From the NCBI GenBank assembly GCA_001603075.1, contig LVBB01000006.1:202181-266180 (forward strand): DNA of 64,000 nt. Direction: 5' to 3'. The stretch's first letter is position 1, and the number at the start of each line of letters is the position of its first letter. The position numbers and the translations under genes were made by a program. The notes beneath the pieces were generated by a model, which saw nothing but the letters and a program-made list of their open reading frames with translations, made no database searches and had not been told where the DNA came from. The DNA is from Phycisphaerales bacterium Planc_01 (GTDB taxonomy: Bacteria; Planctomycetota; Phycisphaerae; Sedimentisphaerales; Anaerobacaceae). Positions 34,243-42,896 of this stretch are shown piece by piece.

Positions 34243-34923
34243 ATGCTGGGAGCCGTGATTTTCGACTTCGACGGAGTCATCACCGACTCGGAGATCCTGC
34301 ACTTTCGCGCATTCAATGCGGTCTTGAGCGACCACGGCCTGGAGCTGGCCAAGAAGGAGTATTACGCCAACTACCTCGGCCTGAACGACAAGGACTGCTT
34401 CAGGACGCTGATCGGTGAGGGCCGCCTGGGCATCAAGGCGTCCCAGATCGGCGAGTTGATCCGCCGCAAGACGCTCGTCTTCGAAGAGCTGGCTCGCACC
34501 GACGGCAAGATCATCGAGGGCGTGCGTCCGTTTCTCGATATGCTCGCGTCGCACGCCGTGCCGATGGCCATCTGCTCGGGTGCGTTGCGGGCGGAGATCG
34601 AACTGATCCTCGACGACTCCGGGCTGCGCGACTTCTTCCGGGCGATCGTTTCGGCCGAGCAGGTCAAGCGGGGCAAGCCGCACCCGGAAGGGTTTCTTCT
34701 GACCCTCAAGAAGCTCAACGAACGTCTCGGCAGCCCGATAACAGCAGAGCAATGCGTCGTGGTCGAGGACTCCCATTGGGGTCTCAAGGCTGCCCAGGCC
34801 GCCCGCATGCACACCGTGGCCGTGACGAACACGTACGATGCGGACCAGCTCACCTCGGCGGACAAGACTGTCGAGCGGCTCGACAGTCTGACCTTGGGCG
34901 ACCTGACGCAGCTGTGTCACTGA
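34243..34923 (+). CDS. HAD-superfamily hydrolase, beta-phosphoglucomutase/CbbY-like
   Basis: 226 aa. Motif I DFDGVITDSE carries the two aspartates; the alpha-helical cap follows (residues 15-85); motif II is CSGALRAEI, motif III is the lysine in VKRGKPHPEGF, and motif IV is VVVEDSHWGLKAAQAA. The cap type and the motif IV sequence fit the sugar phosphatase/phosphomutase subgroup, so a sugar phosphate is the likely substrate. It lies between the acyl-CoA dehydrogenase and a GH36 gene, 17 and 46 bp away respectively. Confidence 0.85.
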   Translation: MLGAVIFDFDGVITDSEILHFRAFNAVLSDHGLELAKKEYYANYLGLNDKDCFRTLIGEGRLGIKASQIGELIRRKTLVFEELARTDGKIIEGVRPFLDMLASHAVPMAICSGALRAEIELILDDSGLRDFFRAIVSAEQVKRGKPHPEGFLLTLKKLNERLGSPITAEQCVVVEDSHWGLKAAQAARMHTVAVTNTYDADQLTSADKTVERLDSLTLGDLTQLCH

Positions 34924-34969
34924 GACGCGGGCAGTCTTGCTTGAACGACAATCGTTACAGGAGATCGTC

Positions 34970-37105
34970 ATGGCCAGGCATTGCGCGGCCCTGCTGCTTG
35001 TTGCCCTGTCACTTTGCGCCGCCCCCAGCGGCAAGGCTGAATACGCATTTCAATTGACGTTGACGGCAAGCGACGTCAATTCAGCCCCACCCCGCCGGCT
35101 GCTGTGGAGTCAAACGACGGCCGGGATGCGGATCGGACCGAACGACCCGGACCGCACATGGAAGCGGCGATACGACTGGCAGAACGCCGTGCCGCCCTTT
35201 TCCTTCCTGTTCGACGGGCGGCCTTCCGACGAACTGCTCAAGACGTGGACGCTCGACGCCCAGCACGAGACACTCGACGCCCATCGCGTTGCCCACACGC
35301 TGACCTGGCGCGATCCACAGACCGGCCTGATCGTGCGATGGCAAGGTCTGGAATACACGCACTTCCAGAGCATCGAGTGGACTGTGTATCTGACCAACGG
35401 GGCAGACAAGGACACCCCGATCATCGAAAACGTCAAAGCCCTGGATGCCCGGTTTACCCGCGCCGAAGGCACCGAGTATCGGCTCAGACATTGGAAGGGA
35501 ACCTCCGTTGGTCCCGAGGATTTCGCGCCGGCCAGTACGATGCTCGAAGCCGGCCGCAAGCACTCTTTCGCACCGCGCGGAGGTCGCGGCACCGGGGGCA
35601 GTTGGCCTTACTACAATCTCGACACAGGCGATGAAGGCATCATTCTGGCCGTCGGTTGGCCCGGCCAGTGGAACGCCGATTTCCAACGCGACGATGGGAT
35701 TGGGCTGCACGTCACTGCCGGACAGGAAGCCACGCATTTCCGTCTGCGTCCGGGAGAGACCTTCCGAACGCCCCTGATTGTCATGCAGTTCTGGAAAGGT
35801 GGAGACTGGATCGACGCTCAGAACACGTGGCGACGATGGATGATCCGCCACAATCTGCCCCGCCGCAAGGGCCGGCCGCTGCCGCTGCCGATGTTCTGTG
35901 CGTGCAGTTCGCACCAGTTCGCCGAGATGACCAAGGCCGATGAGCGCAGCCAGATCGAATTCATGGACCGCTATCTCGACAAGGGTCTGAAGCTGGATTA
36001 CTGGTGGATGGACGCCGGCTGGTATATCGGGGCGGCGGAGAAGGGCTGGGCGGCGGCGGTCGGCACATGGGAGATCGACCGTCGTCCGCACCGCTTCCCG
36101 AACGGTTTCAAGCGAATCAGCGATCATGCCCGCAGCCGGGGCGTGGAGATCATCGTGTGGTTCGAACCTGAGCGGGTGCACGCCGGGACATGGCTGGCCG
36201 AGAACCACCCGGAATGGGTGCTCGGTGGCTCCGGCGGAGGCCTGCTCAATCTGGGCGACCCGGACGCGTGGAACTGGCTCGTCAACCATATCGACAAAAT
36301 CATCACCGAAGAAGGCATCGATCTGTATCGCCAGGACTACAATATCGAGCCGCTGGACTTCTGGCGCCGCAACGACGCGTCGGATCGCCAGGGGATCACC
36401 GAGAACAAGTACGTCACAGGCTATCTCGCCTATTGGGACGAACTGCTCCGCCGTCACCCGGGCATGGTGATCGACTCCTGCGCCAGCGGCGGACATCGCA
36501 ACGACCTGGAAACCATGCGCCGCTCGGTGCCCCTGCTGCGCAGCGACTACCTGTTCGAGCCCATCGGGCAGCAGGGACACACCTACGGCCTTTCGTTCTG
36601 GCTGCCCTTCTACGGCACCGGATACTGTCCGTCCAATACCGTCGGATGGGGCTGGGGCACGGGCGAACTGAGCTACGCCCCCTACACCCGCCGCAGCAAC
36701 ATGTGCCCGGCCAACATAGGGCTCTTTGACTTCCGAGTCGAGGTCGACGACGAGCTGATCCTGAGGCTCTACCACGAATGGCTCGACGTGGCGCCGGCTT
36801 ACTTCGGGGACTACTACCCGCTGACAGAATACAACCTCTCACAGCGGGACTGGATCGCCTGGCAATTCCACCGGCCTGACGAGGGCACGGGATTCGTGCA
36901 GGCCTTCCGCCGCGAGAGTTGCATTTTCAGTTCTGCCGAGATTCCGTTGCGCGGTCTGGATGCGAACGCAGTGTACGAGGTGAAGGACTTCGACGGCATC
37001 GACGCACTCCGTCTATCGGGCAGGCAGTTGTTGGAAGCGGGCCTGCCGATCCATATTCCCGCCAAACCCGGCGCTGTCACCATCAAGTACACAAAGGTGC
37101 CATGA
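34970..37105 (+). CDS. Secreted alpha-galactosidase-like glycoside hydrolase (GH36)
   Basis: 711 aa from the ATG at 34970 (AGGAG upstream), which gives a signal peptide ending near SGKAEY. An N-terminal beta-sandwich (about 25-290) precedes a TIM barrel. Family landmarks are WWMDAGWY, VIVWFEPERV-like EIIVWFEPERVHAGTWL, the nucleophile D456 in YRQDYNIEP, and the acid/base D502 in VIDSCASGGHRNDLE. Barrel end and C-terminal beta domain are intact. It should release alpha-linked galactose or a similar sugar outside the cytoplasm. It follows the HAD hydrolase closely and may share its transcript. Confidence 0.88.
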   Translation: MARHCAALLLVALSLCAAPSGKAEYAFQLTLTASDVNSAPPRRLLWSQTTAGMRIGPNDPDRTWKRRYDWQNAVPPFSFLFDGRPSDELLKTWTLDAQHETLDAHRVAHTLTWRDPQTGLIVRWQGLEYTHFQSIEWTVYLTNGADKDTPIIENVKALDARFTRAEGTEYRLRHWKGTSVGPEDFAPASTMLEAGRKHSFAPRGGRGTGGSWPYYNLDTGDEGIILAVGWPGQWNADFQRDDGIGLHVTAGQEATHFRLRPGETFRTPLIVMQFWKGGDWIDAQNTWRRWMIRHNLPRRKGRPLPLPMFCACSSHQFAEMTKADERSQIEFMDRYLDKGLKLDYWWMDAGWYIGAAEKGWAAAVGTWEIDRRPHRFPNGFKRISDHARSRGVEIIVWFEPERVHAGTWLAENHPEWVLGGSGGGLLNLGDPDAWNWLVNHIDKIITEEGIDLYRQDYNIEPLDFWRRNDASDRQGITENKYVTGYLAYWDELLRRHPGMVIDSCASGGHRNDLETMRRSVPLLRSDYLFEPIGQQGHTYGLSFWLPFYGTGYCPSNTVGWGWGTGELSYAPYTRRSNMCPANIGLFDFRVEVDDELILRLYHEWLDVAPAYFGDYYPLTEYNLSQRDWIAWQFHRPDEGTGFVQAFRRESCIFSSAEIPLRGLDANAVYEVKDFDGIDALRLSGRQLLEAGLPIHIPAKPGAVTIKYTKVP

Positions 37106-37366
37106 GATCAGGCGCCGAAGCCCAAAGTGCGTCCCATAAGCAGCGATGCACGGGGGCAGACGCCATCCACTGCACGGCAACAGCAGAGCGGCCAAGGCAA
37201 GCAAAAGGGCTTGATGACCCTCCAGATATGGAGGAATCCAGAGCCACGTGAAATCCCCCCCCATGTGCATACACATTTCTGCCGATATGCTATACGGATG
37301 TCAGGGCCATGATCGCCTACGCCCGCGGAATGACGATGAGCTTCGAGTACCTGAAGGTCACGATCG

Positions 37367-39655
37367 ATGTGGATACGGCGCAGTCATCTCCTTGTCGCAG
37401 TACTTCTGTTCGGCATCGCGTCCGTCCTCCTGCTCCTCGCGCAGAGGCCGGGGCTTGACGCCGGCGAAATCCTCTCCGCCGACCCCGGGGACGGCCTGAC
37501 CTGCCCGGCGCTTACGATGACTCACCCGCCGGAGGGGGCCCTCTTTCCGCCGGACATCGCGACCCCGACGTTTCGCTGGTCGTCCGACGGACACGTATGC
37601 GATACGTGGGCAATTCGATTGAGGTTTCACGATGAGGCAGACGATCTGGGTGTTCTCGTGCGCAAACCCTGGTGGGTCCCGGACCCAGCGATGTGGGAAA
37701 CGATCAAGAGAAGATCGCTCGCAAGACAGGCCGAAATGCTCGTCGTCGGGGTCAATCGATCGCGCCCACGCAAAGTCCTCGCCCGTGGACGTGTCTCGTT
37801 CGCGACATCGCCGGATGAGGTCGGCGCGCCCTTGTTCTACCGGGAAGTGAACCTGCCGTTTATTGAGGCCGTCAAAGATCCAACGAAGATCCGCTGGCGC
37901 TTTGGCTCCATCTCGTCCGAGGACATGCCGCCGGTCGTTCTCGAAAACGTACCGGTCTGTGGGAACTGCCACTCTTTCCCCCGCGATGCAAGCGTCCTGG
38001 CGATGGATGTGGACTACGCCAATAGCAAGGGGTCCTACGTGATGACGCGCGTGGCCGAAGAGATGATGCTTCCGACGAGTGACATCATTACGTGGAATGA
38101 CTATCGCGTCGAAGACGGCGAGCAGACCTTCGGGCTGCTCTCACAGATCTCTCCCGACGGCCGCTACGTGGTCAGCACAGTCAAGGACCGCTCGGTGTTC
38201 GTCCCCATGCCGGGATTGGCTTTCTCACAGCTCTTCTTCCCCATCAAAGGCATCTTGTGCGTCTATGATCGGCACACACGGCAGTTTGCCGCCCTGCCGG
38301 GCGCCGATGATCCCCGATACGTTCAGAGCAATCCGACATGGAGCCCGGACGGCCAACACATCGTTTTCGCCCGAAGCGAGGCCTACAGACTCCGCGCCGA
38401 CGACAAGAGCAAGGTCCTTCTGAGCCCGGAGGACTGCGCCGAGTTCGTCGAAGAGGGCAAGCGGTTCGTTTACGACCTCTATCGCATCCCCTTCAACGAC
38501 GGAAGAGGCGGCGTGCCGGAGCCGATTCCGGGTGCCTCCGGTGACGGAATGAGCAACTACTTCGCCCGCTATTCTCCTGACGGCAAGTGGATCGTCTTCT
38601 GCAAGGCGAAGAGCTACATGCTGCTCCAGCCGGACAGCCAATTGTACATCATTCCCGCCCAGGGAGGCGAGCCGCGGCGTCTGCAAGGCAACACCGCCCG
38701 AATGAACTCGTGGCATAGCTTCTCGCCGAATAGCCGGTGGCTGGTCTTCTCATCCAAGGCTCACTCGGACCACACCCAACTGTTCCTGACACACATCGAC
38801 GAAGCCGGACACAGCAGTCCCGCCATCTGCCTGTCACGCCTGACAGTTTCGGACCGGGCCGCCAACATTCCCGAATTCGTCAATACCACTCCCACAGCCA
38901 TCCGCAGGATTCGCGAAGAGTTCCTGAACGACTACTCTTTCGTTCGGGCCGCAGACGCCTTCTTCCGAGCCCACGACACCGACGGCGCGATCCGGGAATA
39001 CCGAAAGGCCCTGGAACTGAACCCCCAAAACGTCAGGGCCCACCGCACACTGGGTTTCCTCCTCTTCAACGTCAAGGAGCAGTATGACGAGGGCCTGATG
39101 CATCTGCAAACCGCCCTGGAACTGGACCCCCGAGATCCGCGTACGCACCACGATCTGGGCATGGCCCTTCTGTACCGCGGGCAACTGGACTCTGGCTCCG
39201 CCCATCTCCGTACAGCGATCCGGGGGATGCCCCACGGGCTTGGGCTCCAATACGACCCGATCCGCATGCGCCACGCCCTCGGGCAAGCCCTCCTTGCCCA
39301 GGGACGGTTGGCGGAGGCGGCGGACTGCATGTCCGATCTGCTGCGGTTGGACCCGAACTGCGCCGAGGCCCACTACGGACTCGCACTGGCGCTGACGGGC
39401 ACGGAAAGACCTCGGGATGTGATCGCACACTACACCAAGGCCGTCCGGATCCGACCCGAAGTGGACAACTCACCCATGCTGCACGATTTCATCGCCGGGT
39501 ACTATGCAGACTGTCGAGCGTTCAAGCAGGCCCTGGCCCACCAGATGCGGGCCCTGGAACTGGCGAGGGTCTCCGGCGACCCGGCCCTTATCGGCCCGAT
39601 CGAAGAGCGTCTGCGTATCCACCGACAACTCTTCGAATCGGCCGGGGCTCCGTAG
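37367..39655 (+). CDS. Secreted beta-propeller/TPR protein with a CxxCH heme motif
   Basis: 762 aa with an N-terminal membrane anchor or signal (about 6-26, HLLVAVLLFGIASVLLLLA). A beta-sandwich-like N-terminal region (PPEGALFPPDIATPTFRW) leads to VPVCGNCHSFPRDAS, a single CxxCH of cytochrome c type. TolB-like PD40 blades follow (SQISPDGRYVVST, PTWSPDGQHIVFAR, ARYSPDGKWIVFCK, HSFSPNSRWLVFSS). The C-terminal third is TPR repeats (AIREYRKALELNPQNVRAHRTLGFLL and three more). One heme in a propeller suggests an electron-transfer or binding role rather than catalysis. The upstream 261 bp hold no other gene and no clear promoter. Confidence 0.8.
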   Translation: MWIRRSHLLVAVLLFGIASVLLLLAQRPGLDAGEILSADPGDGLTCPALTMTHPPEGALFPPDIATPTFRWSSDGHVCDTWAIRLRFHDEADDLGVLVRKPWWVPDPAMWETIKRRSLARQAEMLVVGVNRSRPRKVLARGRVSFATSPDEVGAPLFYREVNLPFIEAVKDPTKIRWRFGSISSEDMPPVVLENVPVCGNCHSFPRDASVLAMDVDYANSKGSYVMTRVAEEMMLPTSDIITWNDYRVEDGEQTFGLLSQISPDGRYVVSTVKDRSVFVPMPGLAFSQLFFPIKGILCVYDRHTRQFAALPGADDPRYVQSNPTWSPDGQHIVFARSEAYRLRADDKSKVLLSPEDCAEFVEEGKRFVYDLYRIPFNDGRGGVPEPIPGASGDGMSNYFARYSPDGKWIVFCKAKSYMLLQPDSQLYIIPAQGGEPRRLQGNTARMNSWHSFSPNSRWLVFSSKAHSDHTQLFLTHIDEAGHSSPAICLSRLTVSDRAANIPEFVNTTPTAIRRIREEFLNDYSFVRAADAFFRAHDTDGAIREYRKALELNPQNVRAHRTLGFLLFNVKEQYDEGLMHLQTALELDPRDPRTHHDLGMALLYRGQLDSGSAHLRTAIRGMPHGLGLQYDPIRMRHALGQALLAQGRLAEAADCMSDLLRLDPNCAEAHYGLALALTGTERPRDVIAHYTKAVRIRPEVDNSPMLHDFIAGYYADCRAFKQALAHQMRALELARVSGDPALIGPIEERLRIHRQLFESAGAP

Positions 39656-39715
39656 CGGTCATGCCCGGCGGGAATAGCCCTTTCGTTGAAGCGGCAATCA
39701 GATGTCACCCTCCGG

Positions 39716-40567
39716 CTACATCCCCCCCATGTGCGTCTTGCCGGGATACTTGGCATCCAGCCAGTCCAGGTCAGGATTGGGGGGACTGAATATCTGTCCC
39801 TTGCCGAATCCCAGAGCGGAAGCCTCTCCTCGGCTGCGGCAATAGATGATCGTCCGCTTGTCCTCCCACTTCTTCCGCTCGGCGTGCCCGTCCATGAAAC
39901 TGAATGTGCAGGCGTCGCTGTGGAAGATGCCGAGCGGGTCCCACAGACTCCCGTCATAAGGGATATACGACCAGCCGTCGTGATTGAAGTTGCCCGCCGA
40001 ACCGTCGTAGATGTCCTCGACAAACAGCATCTTGTTCGCCTGGTCTTTGAAGGTGAACAGCTTTTTCGGATCGGAGGACTCCGTCCCACGCATATAATCG
40101 GTCAGGGAGTAGCTGCGGTATATCTGAAACGCCGGTGTATTGCCAAGGCTGGTGCCCAGGTTCTTTCGATTGTCGCCCGGGCAGTGGAACACGGCGGTCT
40201 CGCGCAGAAATGGATACAGAGCGCCTTCCCGCAGGCCGTTGAGACGCTGTTCGAGCGTCACATTCTGACCGGACGAGCCCATGCCGATAATGGCGCCGCT
40301 GGTAGAGTAGTCCAATGGGGGCATGACCCAAGGTGGCACACCATTGACCGGGGCGTGTCTGGCGAAGCCCCCGCAGATGGAACCGTTGTTGTCATCGGCG
40401 TACATGATGTACGCCTGTGCCAGCGACCGCTGGTTCGCCAGGCAGTTGACACCTCGGGCCTGTTCGCGAGCAACCTTGAGGGCCGGCATGAGGATGGCCA
40501 TGAGGATGGCAATGACGGCAACGACGACGAGCAACTCGATCAAGGTGAATCCGCTACGCTTGCACAT
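39716..40567 (-). CDS. Type II/IV pseudopilin-like protein (prepilin N-terminus, H-x9-DG type)
   Basis: 283 aa. The N-terminus [20 protein letters not shown] is a class III prepilin signal: cleavage would be before the phenylalanine, followed by the glutamate at +5. The C-terminal part has [20 protein letters not shown], the planctomycete motif usually written H-x9-DG. Such proteins are expanded in Planctomycetota and resemble pseudopilins that may build a periplasmic fibre. The pilT operon at 12.4-16.5 kb could act on such fibres, but the two loci are 23 kb apart. Convergent with the propeller/TPR gene, 60 bp between stops. Confidence 0.88.
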   Translation of the reverse strand: MCKRSGFTLIELLVVVAVIAILMAILMPALKVAREQARGVNCLANQRSLAQAYIMYADDNNGSICGGFARHAPVNGVPPWVMPPLDYSTSGAIIGMGSSGQNVTLEQRLNGLREGALYPFLRETAVFHCPGDNRKNLGTSLGNTPAFQIYRSYSLTDYMRGTESSDPKKLFTFKDQANKMLFVEDIYDGSAGNFNHDGWSYIPYDGSLWDPLGIFHSDACTFSFMDGHAERKKWEDKRTIIYCRSRGEASALGFGKGQIFSPPNPDLDWLDAKYPGKTHMGGM

Positions 40568-41119
40568 GCGCGGGCCCTTTCAATATCACGCCGCAACGTC
40601 GCTATCGAATGCCCCGGCACCTCATGTGTAATCAGGCCCGGCTGCCGAACAGCTAACCCACAAGCACCTCTGCGAACCTATTCTATTGGAACCGAAGGTC
40701 CGGGGCAACCCCCCCGCCCGGAGAACGGCAGAGGCAAATGGATCCGGACGCCTTCCCGATCGGTCCGAATGACTTCCGAAGCCCTGAACGGAACGTCTTT
40801 TTCGGTCTTGGACCCAAGATTCTCTAAAGTTTTTGAGCCGTCCGTTCCGATACAGAACAACGGAAATGATAGAGCGTTTATTGCAGAGCAGCCATGTCGG
40901 ACGAGCTTGCAACGGACCGAGGCAGACGCTTGTGGGGAGTTGAGGCTCGCGACGAGTGAACGTTTCTAATTAACCTTCTACCTATTCTTGCAGCGGTAGC
41001 AGTCCTCTGTTACCGCTTCTTTTTTGGTCCGGCCCTCCTCCAGGCGGCGGCCGCCATGGAGGCGATGTCGGTTTCGGCAATATGGGTCCGGGGCCTTGCA
41101 GAACTGAGGAGACAACCAC
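40568..41119. other. Intergenic region holding an orphan terminator
   Basis: 552 bp with no supported protein gene. A plus-strand intrinsic terminator at 40993-41025 ends a transcript of unknown origin (no annotated plus-strand gene lies upstream for 1.3 kb), so an sRNA or leader may be present. A 21-codon frame (start 40892) is too weak to call. Confidence 0.4.
40993..41025 (+). terminator. Intrinsic terminator with no assigned upstream gene
   Basis: GCGGTAGCAG pairs with CTGTTACCGC (one mismatch) around a 4-nt loop and is followed by TTCTTTTTT. On the minus strand there is no T-tract, so it serves plus-strand transcription. Confidence 0.75.
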
Positions 41120-41218
41120 ATGGCAAAATCGCGGGACACCCGAAAAGAGAAGAAGAAAGAGCCCCAGAAGACAGCCAAAGAGAAACGCCAGGCCAAGCGG
41201 GACAAGAAGAACGGCTGA
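41120..41218 (+). CDS. Small very basic protein, 32 aa
   Basis: ATG at 41120 preceded by GAGGAGACAACCAC, a clear ribosome-binding site. The product begins AKSRDTRKEKKKEPQKTAKE and ends KRDKKNG: nearly half Lys/Arg, no hydrophobic core. I recall short proteins of the form MAKSRDxxKExKKxPxKTLKEKRxxKKxK in many bacteria, so I think this is a real gene although tiny. It is likely disordered and nucleic-acid binding (inference from charge). It is preceded by a terminator, so it probably has its own promoter in the 40-95 bp upstream. Confidence 0.65.
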   Translation: MAKSRDTRKEKKKEPQKTAKEKRQAKRDKKNG

Positions 41219-41268
41219 GCAGTCCGTCCGTGACGGGGATCCAACGCTTCATCCGACAGGGTATGGGG

Positions 41269-41404
41269 TTATTCACCTGCCTCAATCGGGCGGATGTTGA
41301 TGTTGCGCCAGCCGTCAGGGTTCTCCCCCGTTGAACAGCAGCTTCCAATCGGCCGCTGTCTCCTCATCGGTGAGAATGTGCGGCCTCGGCAGCGGCTTTC
41401 TCTT
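41269..41404 (-). pseudogene. Remnant of a DUF1080 (3-keto-disaccharide hydrolase-like) domain, internally deleted
   Basis: In the minus-strand frame open from 41404 to the TAA at 41271-41269, the peptide reads ...TAADWKLLFNGENPDGW then RNINIRPIEAGE. The first part matches the usual beginning of DUF1080 domains (WxxLFNGKxLxGW). The second matches their usual ending (FRNIxIRPLE). The roughly 150 residues between are missing. There is no start codon, and the frame overlaps the end of the peptidase gene in another phase. It looks like a deletion scar of a former downstream gene. Confidence 0.5.
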
Positions 41405-42764
41405 TTAGGGCGGCCTTCCATTCGCTGTCAAGCTCCTGAACGGGTTTGCCCGTGTATTCGGCCCACAGATCTTCGGTGTACCTGCCCTCCCGTGCCGCAG
41501 CATTGAGCTTGCGGACAATTTCCTTGTCGTGTGTTTCGCTTGCCCAGTGAAGGAAGTTGGCGGTAATCCGATAGCTCCCGTCGTAGCGGGCACGGTCGAG
41601 ATTTCGCGCGGAGATCTCGGCGCCGCGGGAGTGAGGCTCGTACAAGAACCAACGGATGTAGTCGCAGATTCCTTCCACCAACCAGCCGGGGGTGCGCGTT
41701 GCGTTGGGATTGCTGCTCCGGGCCCGTCCGTAGTTCTGCACGACGTGCACCAGTTCGTGCACGATCGCCCCTTTGGCCTCGCCCTGCAACTGGCCGCGGA
41801 ACCACTGGGCGGCACAGCGCACTCGCGTTCCGCTGGTGGCGGCGACGCCCTGCATATTCGCACTGAACGTAATGCTGACCCGCGCAGGTGCCGCGTACCC
41901 GTCGCTGGGCAGCATGGCCACGATCTTGGGATACCACCGCTTCACGACAGGCGTCAGCTCATCGCTCGCCCATTTCGTCAGGTCAGGGGCTTCGGTCGTA
42001 TCGATCGTGATCTGGTACTTGCCTGCCTCGATCTCCACAACCTGCCTGCGAATCTCCCCGGTCGGTTCACCCGCAGGCCCGGCGGCAACGACAGGTGAGC
42101 TGGGATCGACCACGTCGATCTCGCTGTAGAACGTGTTGCCGAAGGGGTCGGCCGCCTCGGTGCGGAATACGTCCAGCAGCAGATATTGATACGTTCCGAG
42201 CGTGCCATTGGAATCCGTGACGCTGACACCGTGTTGTCCCCCTTCAGGACGGCCCTCGGAGCGCGTATCGACCTTCGCGATCAGCTTCCAGCCGCACGCC
42301 AGAGGATCGACGCCCCTCCTGGGCGCCGCATCGAAGCTGTCGGCCTTTCCGTCGCTGCCGTAGAGGTCATACACCTGTGGGCCGCGACTGCCGGGATGCC
42401 ATGAATACGTGTTGACCTGCTTGACGTCGATGGCACGGCCCAGATCGACCCGAAGGCGGCCGCCGTCGGTCCCGGCACGGAAGAAGAAGTTCTCCGCCGG
42501 CTGGTCTTCCTCGGTGGGGACCTTGCCGTCGGACAGCTTCTCTACCCCACCTCCGTTGCCGTCCGGCCTGCCGTCGACGACTGTGAACCGGGCCTGCGCC
42601 GCGACATCACTGCGGGAAGGCGAGGGAACATTCTCAAACAGAAACTCCGACGTTGCCGACCCGTCATTGCGGGCAGACGTAATCCGAACCTCTGCGTACG
42701 ATACGGAGACAGCCGACAACCCCGCCGACAGAGCGACGACAGCCCAACAGACATGCGACTTCAT
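41364..42764 (-). CDS. Secreted plant basic secretory protein (BSP)-type zinc peptidase with N-terminal sugar-binding-like domain
   Basis: 466 aa from the ATG at 42764 (TGGAGG 5 bp upstream); a signal peptide ends near VSYAEV. Residues 25-215 form a beta-rich, discoidin-like region (VDLGRAIDVKQVNTYSWHPG, QYLLLDVFRT). The C-terminal half is a BSP-type domain with HELVH at 336-340 (AIVHELVHVVQNYGR), followed by TPGWLVEGICDYIRWF and ITANFLHW. The HExxH motif makes it a probable zincin. In plants the family is linked to defence, but bacterial members are uncharacterised. A DUF1080 remnant lies directly downstream. Confidence 0.8.
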   Translation of the reverse strand: MKSHVCWAVVALSAGLSAVSVSYAEVRITSARNDGSATSEFLFENVPSPSRSDVAAQARFTVVDGRPDGNGGGVEKLSDGKVPTEEDQPAENFFFRAGTDGGRLRVDLGRAIDVKQVNTYSWHPGSRGPQVYDLYGSDGKADSFDAAPRRGVDPLACGWKLIAKVDTRSEGRPEGGQHGVSVTDSNGTLGTYQYLLLDVFRTEAADPFGNTFYSEIDVVDPSSPVVAAGPAGEPTGEIRRQVVEIEAGKYQITIDTTEAPDLTKWASDELTPVVKRWYPKIVAMLPSDGYAAPARVSITFSANMQGVAATSGTRVRCAAQWFRGQLQGEAKGAIVHELVHVVQNYGRARSSNPNATRTPGWLVEGICDYIRWFLYEPHSRGAEISARNLDRARYDGSYRITANFLHWASETHDKEIVRKLNAAAREGRYTEDLWAEYTGKPVQELDSEWKAALKEKAAAEAAHSHR

Positions 42765-42896
42765 GGAATCCTCCAGACACACAGGTTCATTGGAAGGTGA
42801 ATGAGCCAATGTTATCATGCCCCGTCCCTCGCCGCAACCAGGTGGCGGCAGGCCTTCTTGCCGACAGAACGGCGCTCCTCAGAGCCGCCGGGCCGG

